Shown: positions 1 through 9,227 of the stretch, in pieces | Numbering within the stretch: position 1 is the stretch's first letter | Layout: the number at the start of each line of letters is the position of its first letter | From: Hydrogenophaga taeniospiralis CCUG 15921 | GTDB lineage: Bacteria; Pseudomonadota; Gammaproteobacteria; Burkholderiales; Burkholderiaceae_C | Direction: 5' to 3' | NCBI RefSeq assembly: GCF_001592305.1 | Contig: NZ_BCWR01000001.1 | Span: 620,001 to 684,000 of the forward strand | DNA: 64,000 nt | Program-made: the position numbers and the translations under genes | The notes under the pieces: generated by a model | The model's database searches: none | The model's input: only the letters and a program-made list of their open reading frames with translations | Told to the model about the DNA's origin: nothing

Positions 1-546
1 CACGCCGCGCGAGACGGTCAGGGCGTAGGAGGTGGCGGTGAGGCTGCCGGCCAGCAGCAGCGGCCCCAGGGTCAGCACCGCCCAGTACACCAGCACGCGC
101 TGGGTCAGGGAACGCGCCTGGCGCACGCGCCAGATGTCGTTGAGCTTGCGGTCGATGGTGAGGATCAGGGCCAGCGCGGTCACCAGCAGCACCAGCGCGC
201 CGGCCCAGCCCATCTGTCCGGCCTTGCTGGCGAACTGGTTGAGGTAGCTCAGCACCTGCTTGGCGATGTTGTCGGGCACCAGGCTCTGGATCAGCCAGCG
301 CTGCAGCGTGGCCTGCAGCCGGTCGAACATGGGGAAGGCGCTGAAGATGGCCAGGGCCACGGTGAACAGCGGCACCAGCGAGATGGTGGTGGTGAAAGTC
401 AGGCTGCTGGCGGTCACGCCCAGACGGTCTTCGCGAAAGCGTTCGCGCAGCGTGAAAGCGGTGTTGCGCCAGGGGAATTTCAGCGTGTCGCGCCACAGTT
501 CGCGCAAGAGGGTTTCCATCGTCCGCAGACGCTCGATCAGGGTCAT
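1..546 (-). CDS. YihY/BrkB-family inner membrane protein (C-terminus cut off by window edge)
   Basis: The first 182 codons of a polytopic inner-membrane protein run off the left edge. I translated the minus strand from the ATG at 546. The protein opens with a short basic cytoplasmic segment (RLRTMETLLREL), continues with LTFTTTISLVPLFTVALAIF near residues 50-70, and has further hydrophobic stretches around GALVLLVTALALILTIDRKL and VLTLGPLLLAGSLTATSYAL. The conserved SLTFTTTISLVPL region and the IDRKLNDIWR element are typical of the YihY family, once misnamed ribonuclease BN. The biochemical role of the family is not settled. A second in-frame ATG lies at 519. It is divergent from the DUF2069 gene, and the two starts are less than 70 bases apart. 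Confidence 0.85.
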   Translation of the reverse strand, partial: MTLIERLRTMETLLRELWRDTLKFPWRNTAFTLRERFREDRLGVTASSLTFTTTISLVPLFTVALAIFSAFPMFDRLQATLQRWLIQSLVPDNIAKQVLSYLNQFASKAGQMGWAGALVLLVTALALILTIDRKLNDIWRVRQARSLTQRVLVYWAVLTLGPLLLAGSLTATSYALTVSRGV

Positions 547-614
547 CCCGGTATCATCCCAGATTGTCCATGGGGCGCACTTCCGGTGCCGGTGCCCCAC
601 CAACCGCCCCCTCC

Positions 615-1091
615 ATGCCCGCCGCCCTGCACACCCCTTCGTCGCCCGCCTCGCCCGGCGTCTCGTTCACCCGCTGGCTTGCCGTGGGCAGCCTGCTGGG
701 TCTGATCGTGCTGGGCCTGGCCTGGGAACTCTGGCTCGCACCGCTGCGCCCGGGCGGCTCCTGGCTGGTGCTCAAGGTGCTGCCGCTCACCCTGCCGCTG
801 GCCGGCTTGCTGAAGAACCGCATGTACACCTACCGCTGGCTCAGCCTGCTGGTGTGGGTCTATTTCACCGAAGGCGCGGTGCGCGCCACCAGCGACAGCG
901 GGCTGTCCGCCGCACTGGCCGGCATCGAGGTGCTGCTGTGCGTGGCGCTGTTCGTGGCCTGCGCGCTGCACGTGCGCATGCGTCTGCGCGCCGCGGGCAA
1001 GGAGGCGGTGGAAGCCGACAAGGCCCGCCACGCCGCCGCCACCGGTGCCGCGGCCGACCCGGTCCAACCCACGCCCCAGGTGCAGAAATGA
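615..1091 (+). CDS. DUF2069 domain small membrane protein
   Basis: A 158-residue protein with four predicted hydrophobic segments. The DUF2069 core is visible: WELWLAPLRPGG after the first helix, then LKVLPLTLPLAGLLKNRMYTYRW and a YFTEGAVR motif. No function is established for this family. I chose the ATG at 615 because it leaves the short N-terminal tail usual for the family. In-frame starts at 564 (TTG) and 570 (ATG) are also possible, and none of the three has a clear ribosome binding site. The stop codon overlaps the start of the next gene (ATGA at 1088-1091), so the two are probably translated together. Confidence 0.8.
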   Translation: MPAALHTPSSPASPGVSFTRWLAVGSLLGLIVLGLAWELWLAPLRPGGSWLVLKVLPLTLPLAGLLKNRMYTYRWLSLLVWVYFTEGAVRATSDSGLSAALAGIEVLLCVALFVACALHVRMRLRAAGKEAVEADKARHAAATGAAADPVQPTPQVQK

Positions 1092-2512
1092 TCACGCTGC
1101 TGAACGACCTGCGACAGATCGTGGGTGCACCCCATGTGCTCACGCACGAAGACCCTGCCACCGATCTGAGCGCCTGGGAACGGGACTGGCGCCAGCGTGC
1201 CCATGGCCGGGCCCTGGCCGTGGTGCGCCCGGGCAGCACGGCCGAGGTGGCCGCGGTGGTGAAAGCCTGCGCCGCCGCAGGCGCGTCCATCGTGCCGCAG
1301 GGCGGCAACACCGGCCTGGTGGTGGGCTCGGTGCCCGATGACAGCGGCACGCAGGTGGTGCTCAGCCTCACGCGGCTGAACGCGGTGCGCGACATCGACG
1401 GCGCCAACCTCACCATGACGGTGGAAGCCGGCTGCGTGTTGCAGACGCTGCAGGAAACGGCCGAGAAAGCCGGCTTCCTGTTCCCGCTCTCGCTCGCGGC
1501 CGAAGGCAGCTGCACCATCGGCGGCAACCTCGCCGCCAACGCCGGCGGCACCCAGGTGGTGCGCTATGGCAACGCGCGCGAACTCTGCCTGGGACTGGAA
1601 GTCGTCACCGCGCAGGGCGAGGTGTGGCACGGCCTGACCGGCCTGCGCAAGGACAACACCGGCTACGACCTGCGTGACCTGTTCATCGGCAGCGAAGGCA
1701 CGCTGGGCATCATCACGGCGGCCACCATGAAGCTCTACCCGCTGCCCGCGGCCACGCTCACGGCCTGGGCCGCCGTGCCCTCGCTGGAGACGGCGGTGGC
1801 CCTGCTCGGCCTGGCGCACCAGCACCTGGGCGCGGGCCTCACCGGCTTCGAGGTCATGGGCCAATTCGCGCTGAGCCTGGTGGCGAAACACTTTCCGCAG
1901 CAGCGCGTGCCGCTATGGGAAGACTCACCCTACTGCGTACTTCTTGAGAACAGCGACAGCGAGTCCGAAGCCCACGCGCGTGCGCAGTTCGAGCGCCTGC
2001 TGGAGACCGCGTTCGAGAACGGCGTAGTGAGCGACGCCGTGGTGGCCGAGAGCCTGCAGCAGGCGCACCAGCTCTGGCACATCCGCGAGAGCATTCCGCT
2101 GGCGCAGGCCGAAGAGGGCCTGAACATCAAACACGACATCAGCATCCCGGTGTCCAGCATCCCGGCTTTCTGCGCCGAGACCGACGCCCTGCTGGAGCGC
2201 GAAATCCCCGGCGTGCGCCTGGTGAACTTCGGCCACCTGGGCGACGGCAACCTGCACTACAACGTGCAGGCGCCGGCCGACGGCGACCCCAAGGCCTTCC
2301 TGCGCGAACAGGAAGCGCGCGTGAACACCTTGGTGTTCGACGCGGTGGCGCGGTTCGAGGGCTCGATCAGCGCCGAGCACGGCATCGGCAGTCTCAAGGT
2401 GGACAAGCTGCCGCACTACAAAGACCCGGTGGCGCTGGCGCTGATGCGCTCCATCAAACAGGCGCTGGATCCGCAGAACCTGCTGAACCCCGGGCGCGTG
2501 CTGACGCGCTGA
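1088..2512 (+). CDS. FAD-linked oxidase, D-2-hydroxyacid dehydrogenase type (GlcD-like)
   Basis: A 474-residue flavoenzyme of the vanillyl-alcohol oxidase fold that oxidises a 2-hydroxy acid. The N-terminal FAD-binding domain carries IVPQGGNTGLVVGSVP near residues 75-90 and CTIGGNLAANAGGTQVVRYG near 140-160. The C-terminal domain carries the metal-site signature FGHLGDGNLHYNV and the closing SAEHGIGSLKVDKL. Length and motifs fit D-lactate or D-2-hydroxyglutarate dehydrogenases, but the substrate cannot be read from the sequence. The ATG at 1088 overlaps the DUF2069 stop. Open frame continues upstream into codons of unrelated composition, but it covers the DUF2069 gene in another frame and is not part of this protein. 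Confidence 0.88.
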   Translation: MITLLNDLRQIVGAPHVLTHEDPATDLSAWERDWRQRAHGRALAVVRPGSTAEVAAVVKACAAAGASIVPQGGNTGLVVGSVPDDSGTQVVLSLTRLNAVRDIDGANLTMTVEAGCVLQTLQETAEKAGFLFPLSLAAEGSCTIGGNLAANAGGTQVVRYGNARELCLGLEVVTAQGEVWHGLTGLRKDNTGYDLRDLFIGSEGTLGIITAATMKLYPLPAATLTAWAAVPSLETAVALLGLAHQHLGAGLTGFEVMGQFALSLVAKHFPQQRVPLWEDSPYCVLLENSDSESEAHARAQFERLLETAFENGVVSDAVVAESLQQAHQLWHIRESIPLAQAEEGLNIKHDISIPVSSIPAFCAETDALLEREIPGVRLVNFGHLGDGNLHYNVQAPADGDPKAFLREQEARVNTLVFDAVARFEGSISAEHGIGSLKVDKLPHYKDPVALALMRSIKQALDPQNLLNPGRVLTR

Positions 2513-2559
2513 GCCGGGCTGGCATCGCCGGTCCCCTATAACCCTCCGAGATCCGCTGC

Positions 2560-3720
2560 TTGGCCCACCTGCTCCTGCTCGCCATCGTCTACGTGTCTTT
2601 CGTCAGCCTGGGGCTGCCCGACGCCGTCATGGGCGTCATCTGGCCCGCCATGCGGGAAGACCTGGGCCAACCCCTGGCCGCCGTGGGCGTGCTGACCATC
2701 ACCATGACGGTGTGCGCCGCCCTCAGCGCGGGTTTCGCCGGGCGCATCGTCGCGCGGGTGGGCACCGGCGTGGTGGTCGCGGCCAGTTGCCTGATGACCG
2801 CGCTGGCCCTGGTGGGGTTTTCGGTCGCACCCTCGTTTGCCTGGCTGGTGCTGCTGGGCATTCCGCTGGGCGCGGGTGGCGGTGCAGTCGATGCCAGCCT
2901 GAACCATTTTGTGGCCGCGCACTACTCGTCGCGCCACATGAACTGGCTGCACGGTTTCTGGGGCGTGGGCGCCACCACCGGCCCGGCCGTGATGGGCCTG
3001 GCCCTGGCCAGCCCGGGCGGCTGGACCCGTGGCGTGCTCACCCTCGGGCTGGCCCAGCTCACGCTGGCCGTGCTGCTCTGGTCCACGCTGTCTCTCTGGC
3101 GGCGCGAACGCAGCCACCCGACCGACGCCGCCGCGGTAGACGAGCCGCCCGTGGTGTTCAAGCCGGTTTCGCGCCGCGCTCTGTGGCTGGCCCCGCTGTG
3201 TTTCCTGTTCTACGTGGCAGCCGAGATGGGCACCGGCCTGTGGGCCGCCAGCATCCTGGTGAACAGCCGGGGCACCAGCCTGGCCCAGGCGGGCTTCTGG
3301 GTTTCCGTGTACTTCGGTTCCATCACTGCGGGGCGTTTCGGTGTGGGCCTGGTCTCGAACCGCCTGGGCAACCGGCGGCTGGTGGGCCTGGGGGTTGCGC
3401 TGGCCCTGGCCGGCGCAACACTGTTCGCCCTGCCCGGCCTGCCAGCGGCGCTGTCGCTGGCCGGCCTGGTGCTCATGGGCCTGGGCTGCGCGCCCGTGTT
3501 CCCCTCGCTGATGCACGAAGCCGCGCGCCGCTTTCCGGCGGACGTGGCGCGCACCGTGATCGGCCGGCAGATGATGGCCGCCTATGCGGGCGGCTCGGTC
3601 ATCCCGGCCGCGTTTGGCCTGCTGGCCACCTGGGTCGGGCTCGGCGCGGTGATGCCGGTGGTGGTGGTGCTGCTGATCGCCCTGCTGTGGGCGACCCGCT
3701 CGCTCGACCGGTTGACTTGA
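2560..3720 (+). CDS. MFS transporter
   Basis: A 386-residue major facilitator permease with about twelve hydrophobic segments and a central basic loop (SLWRRERSHP). The first segments read LLLLAIVYVSFVSLGLPDAVMG and the motif-A-like loop lies at GFAGRIVARVG. This resembles the FucP/YbjJ-like branch, where GxxDAxLN is conserved, seen here as GAVDASLNHF. The transported compound is unknown. The gene appears to start with TTG at 2560; no upstream in-frame ATG precedes the transmembrane part. It is 47 bases after the FAD oxidase and may share its transcript. It ends 20 bases from the convergent glutathione S-transferase gene. Confidence 0.8.
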   Translation: MAHLLLLAIVYVSFVSLGLPDAVMGVIWPAMREDLGQPLAAVGVLTITMTVCAALSAGFAGRIVARVGTGVVVAASCLMTALALVGFSVAPSFAWLVLLGIPLGAGGGAVDASLNHFVAAHYSSRHMNWLHGFWGVGATTGPAVMGLALASPGGWTRGVLTLGLAQLTLAVLLWSTLSLWRRERSHPTDAAAVDEPPVVFKPVSRRALWLAPLCFLFYVAAEMGTGLWAASILVNSRGTSLAQAGFWVSVYFGSITAGRFGVGLVSNRLGNRRLVGLGVALALAGATLFALPGLPAALSLAGLVLMGLGCAPVFPSLMHEAARRFPADVARTVIGRQMMAAYAGGSVIPAAFGLLATWVGLGAVMPVVVVLLIALLWATRSLDRLT

Positions 3721-3740
3721 GGGGCGGAGACGGCGCAACC

Positions 3741-4361
3741 TCAAGCGGGTTTGGTGCGTGCCTCGTTGATCCGGGCCGAACGCTGCCAGGCCGGCCGCGC
3801 CTGCATCCGCGCGGCATAGGCCTCGAACACCGGCCGCTTCTCGATGGTGCCGAACATCAGGCCCCAGACCAGGCTGGATCCCACGTACACATCGGCCGCG
3901 GTGAACTGCTCACCGCACACATACGGCCCTCTTGACAGCCCGAGTTCCAGCGTATTCATGGTGTCGGCGTAACTGCCGAAGCCCACCATCACGCTGCGGC
4001 CCTCGGGCACGGTCCAGCCGAGCGCGCGCGCCACCACGGCCTGCTCCAGCGGCCCGGCGGCGAAAAACATCCAGCGAAAGTAGTCGGCCCGGGCCGGTGA
4101 ACCGGGCGGCGGGATCAGGCCTTTTTCCGGGAACCGGTCGCCCAGGTAGGCGCAGATGGCTGCGGCCTCGGTCACCACCTTGTCGCCATGGCGCAGAGCC
4201 GGCACCTTGCCCATGGGGTTGATCGCCAGGTAGTCCGGCGCTTTCATGGTGGTGCCGTAGTCGAGCCAGATGGTCTCAAAGGGCTCATCCAGTTCTTCCA
4301 TCATCCAGTGGGCGATGCGGCCGCGAGACTGGGGGTTGGTGTAGAGCGTGAGTGAAGGCAT
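3741..4361 (-). CDS. Glutathione S-transferase family protein
   Basis: A 206-residue protein with the standard two-domain GST layout. The N-terminal thioredoxin-like half has TLYTNPQSRGR, where the Ser is the likely glutathione-activating residue, and the cis-Pro/glutathione-contact stretch NPMGKVPALRHGD followed by VVTEAAAICAYL. The C-terminal helical half has the GEQFTAADVYVGS N-cap and hydrophobic staple motif. It probably conjugates or reduces small electrophiles in the cytoplasm; the substrate is unknown. I chose the ATG at 4361 because AGGAGA lies about ten bases upstream and because the longer frame would add non-homologous residues. It is transcribed divergently from thyA. Confidence 0.88.
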   Translation of the reverse strand: MPSLTLYTNPQSRGRIAHWMMEELDEPFETIWLDYGTTMKAPDYLAINPMGKVPALRHGDKVVTEAAAICAYLGDRFPEKGLIPPPGSPARADYFRWMFFAAGPLEQAVVARALGWTVPEGRSVMVGFGSYADTMNTLELGLSRGPYVCGEQFTAADVYVGSSLVWGLMFGTIEKRPVFEAYAARMQARPAWQRSARINEARTKPA

Positions 4362-4498
4362 GGCAGGTCTCCTGTTGGCGGGGTGTAGCGAGGGCGCATC
4401 GTAGCCCGCAGACGCGTGGCGGTCCACCGTGGCGCAGGGGTGATCCAGAGCGGGCACAATCGTGGTTTCGCCTGCCCGTTGGCCTCTGAAACTGTCCC

Positions 4499-5344
4499 AT
4501 GACCGACCATAGCCCCCAGCGCCCCGTGCGCTCGCAATACGAAGATTTCATGCGCCACGTCTTTGAGAACGGCGTGGACAAGGGCGACCGAACCGGCACC
4601 GGCACCAAGAGCGTGTTCGGCCACCAGATGCGCTTCGACCTCAACGAAGGCTTCCCGCTGGTGACCACCAAGAAGGTGTTCCTCAAGGCCATCATCGTCG
4701 AGCTGCTGTGGTTCCTGCGCGGTGACAGCAACGTGAAATGGCTGCAGGAACGCGGCTGCACCATCTGGGACGAATGGGCGCGCGCAGACGGCGATCTGGG
4801 TCCGGTCTATGGCGTGCAGTGGCGCAGCTGGCCCACGCCCGACGGCGGCCATATCGACCAGATCGCCGACGTCATCCACACGCTCAAGACCAACCCCGAT
4901 TCGCGCCGCATCATCGTGAGCGCCTGGAACGTGGCCGAACTGGACAAGATGGCCCTCATGCCCTGCCACGCGTTTTTCCAGTTCTACGTGGCCCCCGCCA
5001 CCGAGCCGGGCGGCCGCGGCAAACTCAGCTGCCAGCTCTACCAGCGCAGCGCCGATATCTTCCTCGGCGTGCCCTTCAACATCGCCAGCTACGCCCTGCT
5101 CACCCACATGGTGGCGCAGCAGTGCGACCTGGACGTGGGCGACTTCATCTGGACCGGTGGCGACTGCCACATCTACAGCAACCACCACGAGCAGGTGGCA
5201 CTGCAACTGAGCCGCGCGCCCTTCGCCTATCCGACGCTGAACATCAAGCGCCGGCCGGCCTCGATCTTCGATTACGAATACGAGGACTTCGAGGTGGTCG
5301 GCTACGAGTGCCACCCGGCGATCAAGGCGCCCGTGGCAGTTTGA
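4499..5344 (+). CDS. thyA: Thymidylate synthase
   Basis: ThyA methylates dUMP to dTMP using methylene-tetrahydrofolate, producing dihydrofolate. The 281-residue protein has [20 protein letters not shown] near the N-terminus, [17 protein letters not shown], the catalytic-cysteine segment [14 protein letters not shown], and the nucleotide-binding stretch [19 protein letters not shown]. It is slightly longer than the 264-residue E. coli enzyme. The stop overlaps the likely TTG start of the EamA permease, and folA, which recycles the dihydrofolate product, follows that permease, so the three probably form one operon. Confidence 0.97.
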   Translation: MTDHSPQRPVRSQYEDFMRHVFENGVDKGDRTGTGTKSVFGHQMRFDLNEGFPLVTTKKVFLKAIIVELLWFLRGDSNVKWLQERGCTIWDEWARADGDLGPVYGVQWRSWPTPDGGHIDQIADVIHTLKTNPDSRRIIVSAWNVAELDKMALMPCHAFFQFYVAPATEPGGRGKLSCQLYQRSADIFLGVPFNIASYALLTHMVAQQCDLDVGDFIWTGGDCHIYSNHHEQVALQLSRAPFAYPTLNIKRRPASIFDYEYEDFEVVGYECHPAIKAPVAV

Positions 5345-6231
5345 TCACCCGCCGCCAGCTCTGGGCGCTGCTGGCCCTCACGCTCATGTGGGGCGTCAAC
5401 TGGCCCATGATGAAGCTCTCGCTGCAGCAGCTCTCGCCGCTGTATTTCCGCGCCAGCACCATGCTGATCGGCGCGGCCTGGCTGTTCGTCTACGTGGCCG
5501 CCCGAGGCGAACGCATGCGCCCGACCGGGCGCGAGTGGGCCGCCATCGCCTGGCTCGGCCTGCCCAACGTGCTGGGCTGGCACACGCTGTCCATCTTCGG
5601 CGTGCAGGAACTGGCCTCGGGTCGCGCGGCCATCCTGGGCTTCACCATGCCGATCTTCACGGTGTTGATCGGCGCGGCCTTCTTCGGCGAACGCATCACG
5701 CCGCGCGTGCGTCTGGCGGTGGTCTGCGTGGCGCTGGCCATTGCCCTGCTGCTGTGGCACGAGCTGCAGCGCCTCTCGGGCCGACCCGCGGGCGTGGTCT
5801 GGATGCTGGGAGCGGCCGCGTCCTGGGCGCTGGGCACGCTGATGTTTCGCCGCGCCCATCTCACGCTCACGCCCATGGTGGTCACGGTCTGGATGCTGCT
5901 GCTAGGCAGTGGCGTGTTGTGGGCGTTGGCGCTCACGCTGGAGCCCCAGCCGCAGCCGGCCACGTTCACGCCCCTGATGTGGACCAGCCTGGCCTATGGC
6001 GCGCTCATCAACTACGGTCTGGCACAGCTGATCTGGTTCGGCATGGCGCGCGACCTGCCGCCGGCCACCAGCGCCATGAGCGTGATGGCGATTCCGCTGG
6101 TGGGTACGCTCAGTGCCACCGTCATCGTGGGCGAAGTGCCGCACTGGCAGGACTGGCTGGCCATGGTGTTCGTGATGCTGGCGATTGCCAGCGTGCTGTG
6201 GCCCGCGCGCAAAGTGGCGGCGGCACAATAG
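5341..6231 (+). CDS. EamA-family DMT permease
   Basis: A 296-residue inner-membrane protein with about ten hydrophobic segments, built as two EamA repeats (residues roughly 5-135 and 150-290). Visible landmarks are [22 protein letters not shown] at the start of repeat one, [26 protein letters not shown], and in repeat two [26 protein letters not shown]. The family exports metabolites or amino acids; no substrate can be assigned. I place the start at TTG 5341, which overlaps the thyA stop (TTGA), a typical coupling arrangement; an ATG at 5386 would delete part of the first helix. It sits between thyA and folA with only 4 bases before the folA start. Confidence 0.85.
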   Translation: MITRRQLWALLALTLMWGVNWPMMKLSLQQLSPLYFRASTMLIGAAWLFVYVAARGERMRPTGREWAAIAWLGLPNVLGWHTLSIFGVQELASGRAAILGFTMPIFTVLIGAAFFGERITPRVRLAVVCVALAIALLLWHELQRLSGRPAGVVWMLGAAASWALGTLMFRRAHLTLTPMVVTVWMLLLGSGVLWALALTLEPQPQPATFTPLMWTSLAYGALINYGLAQLIWFGMARDLPPATSAMSVMAIPLVGTLSATVIVGEVPHWQDWLAMVFVMLAIASVLWPARKVAAAQ

Positions 6232-6235
6232 CGCC

Positions 6236-6739
6236 ATGCCCGCCCAACCCACCCGACTGCACCTCATCTTCGCCCGCGCCGCCAACGGCGTGATCGGCAA
6301 GGACAACGCCCTGCCCTGGCACCTGCCCGAAGACATGGCGCACTTCAAACGCACCACCCTGGGCTGCCCCGTCATCATGGGGCGCAAGACCTGGGACTCG
6401 CTGCCACCGAGGTTCCGCCCGCTGCCGGGGCGCCTGAACATCGTGGTCACCCGCGACGCGGCCTGGCATGCCGACGGCGCCACCCGCGCCGGCTCCCTGG
6501 CCGAAGCGCTGGCCGCCTGCCCGCCCGGTACAGACGCCTGGGTGATCGGCGGCGCGCAGATCTACGCCGCCGCACTGCCCCTGGCCGACACGGCCGTGGT
6601 CACCGAGATCGCGCGGGATTTCGAGGGCGACGCCTTCGCCCCAGTCTTCGGCCCCGAGTGGAAAGAGACCACGCGCGAGGCCCAGGTCTCGGCCAACGGT
6701 CTGCCGTTCGCCTTCGTCACCTACACCCGCCAGCCCTGA
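6236..6739 (+). CDS. folA: Dihydrofolate reductase
   Basis: FolA reduces dihydrofolate to tetrahydrofolate with NADPH and is the target of trimethoprim. The 167-residue protein opens with LHLIFARAANGVIGKDNALPWHLPED (a Met20-like loop and the catalytic acidic residue), followed by HFKRTTLGCPVIMGRKTWDSLP, the family signature. The NADPH-binding WVIGGAQIYAAALPLAD and the C-terminal FAFVTYTR are also present. The ATG at 6236 follows the permease stop by four bases, so it belongs to the thyA operon. Pairing with thyA makes biochemical sense because ThyA consumes the reduced folate that FolA regenerates. Confidence 0.96.
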   Translation: MPAQPTRLHLIFARAANGVIGKDNALPWHLPEDMAHFKRTTLGCPVIMGRKTWDSLPPRFRPLPGRLNIVVTRDAAWHADGATRAGSLAEALAACPPGTDAWVIGGAQIYAAALPLADTAVVTEIARDFEGDAFAPVFGPEWKETTREAQVSANGLPFAFVTYTRQP

Positions 6740-6756
6740 ACCCGGCCCAACACACC

Positions 6757-7521
6757 ATGCAGCTCGCCACCTGGAACATCAACTCGCTCACCGTGCGCCT
6801 GCCCCAGGTGCTGGACTGGCTCGCCGCGAACCCGGTGGACGTGCTGGCACTGCAGGAGCTCAAGCTCAGCGACGACAAGTTTCCCGCGCAGGCCTTTGCC
6901 GACATCGGCTACCAGGCACAGTGCTTCGGGCAGAAGACCTACAACGGCGTGGCGCTGCTGAGCAAGGCACCCGCCAGCGACGTCATCCGCAACATCCCGG
7001 GATTTGCGGACGAACAATCGCGCGTGCTGTGCGCCACCATCGACGGCGTGCGTGTGATCGGCGCCTACTTCCCCAACGGCCAGGAGCCCGGCAGCGAAAA
7101 GTTTGCTTACAAGATGCGCTGGCTTGATGCGTTGCGCGACTGGGTGCGCACCGAAATGGCCTCACACCCGCAACTGGTGCTGATGGGCGACTACAACATC
7201 ACCCTCGACGACGCCGATGTGTGGGACCCCGTGGGCCTGCGTGAAACCATCCACTGTACGACCGAAGAGCGCACCCATCTGCAGGCGCTCATCGGCCTGG
7301 GCCTGTGCGACGCGGTCCGCCTGTTTCCCCAGCCCGAGAAGAACTACAGCTGGTGGGACTACCGCGACCTCGCCTTCCGCCGCAACCGCGGCCTGCGCAT
7401 CGACCACATCCTGATCAGCGACGCGCTCAAAGCCCGCTCCACGGCCTGCGGGATCGACAAGGCCCCACGCAAGAACGAACGCCCCAGCGACCACGCGCCG
7501 GTGGTGCTGACGCTCGCGTAA
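6757..7521 (+). CDS. xthA: Exodeoxyribonuclease III, AP endonuclease
   Basis: A 254-residue member of the exonuclease-endonuclease-phosphatase fold that cuts DNA at abasic sites and degrades 3' ends in base excision repair. The active-site residues are visible: ATWNINSLTVR (Asn), LALQELKL (metal-binding Glu), GAYFPNGQ (Tyr), LMGDYNI (Asp/Asn pair) and the closing RPSDHAPVVL (Asp-His). It starts 17 bases after folA and probably shares the transcript. A copy of the dispersed GC-rich repeat follows, separating it from the convergent ntrC. Confidence 0.94.
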   Translation: MQLATWNINSLTVRLPQVLDWLAANPVDVLALQELKLSDDKFPAQAFADIGYQAQCFGQKTYNGVALLSKAPASDVIRNIPGFADEQSRVLCATIDGVRVIGAYFPNGQEPGSEKFAYKMRWLDALRDWVRTEMASHPQLVLMGDYNITLDDADVWDPVGLRETIHCTTEERTHLQALIGLGLCDAVRLFPQPEKNYSWWDYRDLAFRRNRGLRIDHILISDALKARSTACGIDKAPRKNERPSDHAPVVLTLA

Positions 7522-7544
7522 GCCACCTCCGGCGCGAAATGCCT

Positions 7545-7626
7545 CAACCCAGAATGCCGCGGAACTGGCTTCGCCAGGCCGCAGGCATTGCCCCCTTCCA
7601 GGGGGTGGCACGAAGCGCCGCGGGGG
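7545..7626 (-). repeat. Dispersed GC-rich intergenic repeat, copy A
   Basis: This stretch fills the gap between the convergent xthA and ntrC genes. On the minus strand it matches, in the same order, the copies near 33.5, 39.2 and 48.8 kb: a CCCCC..GCGGCGCTTCG start, a short C-rich/G-rich hairpin (CCCCCTGGAAGGGGG), then GGCGAAGCCAGTTCCGCGGC and a CTGGGTTG end. The alignment was made by eye. It may act as a bidirectional terminator, since it lies between two 3' ends. Confidence 0.65.
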
Positions 7627-9183
7627 TCATTCCAGGTTCAATTCCTGGATCTTGCGCGTGATGGTGTTGCGACCGATCCCCAGCTTCTGCGCCGCCTCGA
7701 TGCGGCGCCCCCGGGTGCTGGCCAGCGCGGTCTGGATCAACCGCGTTTCAAACCGGCGCGTGAGCACGTCCCACACATCGGTGCGCCCCTCGGCCAGCAA
7801 GGCCTGGGCCTCGACCTGCAGGCCCGCCTCCCACGCCTGAGGAACACCGATCACGGGCGGCACCGAAAGCGGCTCGCTCAACGGCGCGGACACCATCGGC
7901 TCGACATGCACCGGCTGCGCGAAGGACTGCGGCTGGGACGCGGACAAAGACTCTGGAATGGCGTGGATCGACGGCATGGCCTCCGGTGCCACAACGACTG
8001 GACTGGGCGTCGTTCCCGCCATCGCCAGCACCTCGGGGGGCAGGTCCTTGAGTTCGATCACCTGGGCCGGCGCCATGACGGTCAGCCAGTGGCACACGTT
8101 TTCCAGCTGGCGCACGTTGCCCGGAAAGTCGAACGCACCCAGCAGCCGCAGTGCCGCCTCGGAAATGCGTTTGGGCTCCACCCCCAGTTGCGTGGCGCTC
8201 TGCTGCAGGAAAAAGCGCGTGAGCATCGGCACGTCTTCACGCCGCTCGCGCAGCGCGGGCAGGCGCAGGCGGATCACGTTGAGCCGGTGGAACAGGTCTT
8301 CGCGGAACACGCCTTCCTTGACGCGCTGCTCCAGGTTCTGGTGGGTGGCAGCAATCACGCGCACGTTGGCTCGCACCGCGCTGTGGCCCCCCACGCGGTA
8401 GAAATGCCCGTCGGACAACACACGCAGCAGCCGCGTCTGCAGATCAAACGGCATGTCACCGATCTCGTCGAGGAACAGCGTGCCACCGTCGGCCTGCTCG
8501 AAGCGTCCGCGGCGCATGGTCTGTGCGCCGGTGAAGGCGCCGCGCTCATGGCCGAACAGTTCGGATTCCAGCAAGTCCTTGGGGATCGCGGCGGTGTTGA
8601 TGGCCACGAAGGGGCCCGCCGAACGCGGCGAATGTTTGTGCAGGGCGCGCGCCACCAGCTCCTTGCCCGAGCCCGACTCGCCGGTGATGAGCACCGTGAC
8701 CTGGCTCTGGCTCAGGCGCCCGATGGCACGGAACACGTCCTGCATGGCGGGCGCCTGCCCGAGCATTTCGGGGGCCGCGCTCATGCGCTCTTCGGACACC
8801 TCTTCGCGCTGGCTTTCCTCTACCGCGCGGCGGATCAGCTCGATGGCCTTGGGCAGGTCAAACGGCTTGGGCAGGTACTCGAAGGCGCCGCCCTGAAAGG
8901 CGGAGACCGCGCTGTCCAGATCGGAGAACGCGGTCATGATGATGACCGGCAGGCCAGGGAGCTTTTCCTTGACCTTCTCCAGCAGATCAAGCCCCGAGCC
9001 ACCGGGCATGCGGATGTCGCTCACCAGGATCTGCGGGCCTTCGCTTTCGGGGGTTTCCGCCAGCGCCTTGAGGACCTCCTGGGGATTCGTGAAGCTGCGG
9101 GTCGGCAGGTTCTCGCGCAGCAGCGCCTTCTCTAGCACGAAGCGGATCGATTGGTCGTCATCCACTATCCAGATCGGCTTCAT
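7627..9183 (-). CDS. glnG: Nitrogen regulation response regulator NtrC
   Basis: NtrC activates sigma-54 promoters when nitrogen is limiting, after phosphorylation by NtrB. The 518-residue protein has a receiver domain (residues about 1-120) with DDDQS and the phospho-acceptor in LVSDIRMPG, then a central AAA+ domain with Walker A GESGSGKEL, the sigma-54 contact loop GAFTGA, and Walker B GGTLFLDEIGD. A Fis-type helix-turn-helix closes the protein (RRIEAAQKLGIGRNTITRKI). The linker between AAA+ and HTH is unusually long and Pro/Ser/Val-rich, which explains a length above the usual 470 or so. It lies 44 bases downstream of ntrB. Its likely targets include the glnA upstream sites in this window. 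Confidence 0.95.
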   Translation of the reverse strand: MKPIWIVDDDQSIRFVLEKALLRENLPTRSFTNPQEVLKALAETPESEGPQILVSDIRMPGGSGLDLLEKVKEKLPGLPVIIMTAFSDLDSAVSAFQGGAFEYLPKPFDLPKAIELIRRAVEESQREEVSEERMSAAPEMLGQAPAMQDVFRAIGRLSQSQVTVLITGESGSGKELVARALHKHSPRSAGPFVAINTAAIPKDLLESELFGHERGAFTGAQTMRRGRFEQADGGTLFLDEIGDMPFDLQTRLLRVLSDGHFYRVGGHSAVRANVRVIAATHQNLEQRVKEGVFREDLFHRLNVIRLRLPALRERREDVPMLTRFFLQQSATQLGVEPKRISEAALRLLGAFDFPGNVRQLENVCHWLTVMAPAQVIELKDLPPEVLAMAGTTPSPVVVAPEAMPSIHAIPESLSASQPQSFAQPVHVEPMVSAPLSEPLSVPPVIGVPQAWEAGLQVEAQALLAEGRTDVWDVLTRRFETRLIQTALASTRGRRIEAAQKLGIGRNTITRKIQELNLE

Positions 9184-9227
9184 GTGTGTTGTGTCCCTTC
9201 GTCAGGCGAGGCGTTGTGGTATCGAAT

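Noticed and set aside
260-1087. N-terminal extension of the FAD oxidase
   Set aside because: The frame is open to 260 but crosses the DUF2069 gene and the start of the yihY-type gene; the family alignment starts at 1088.
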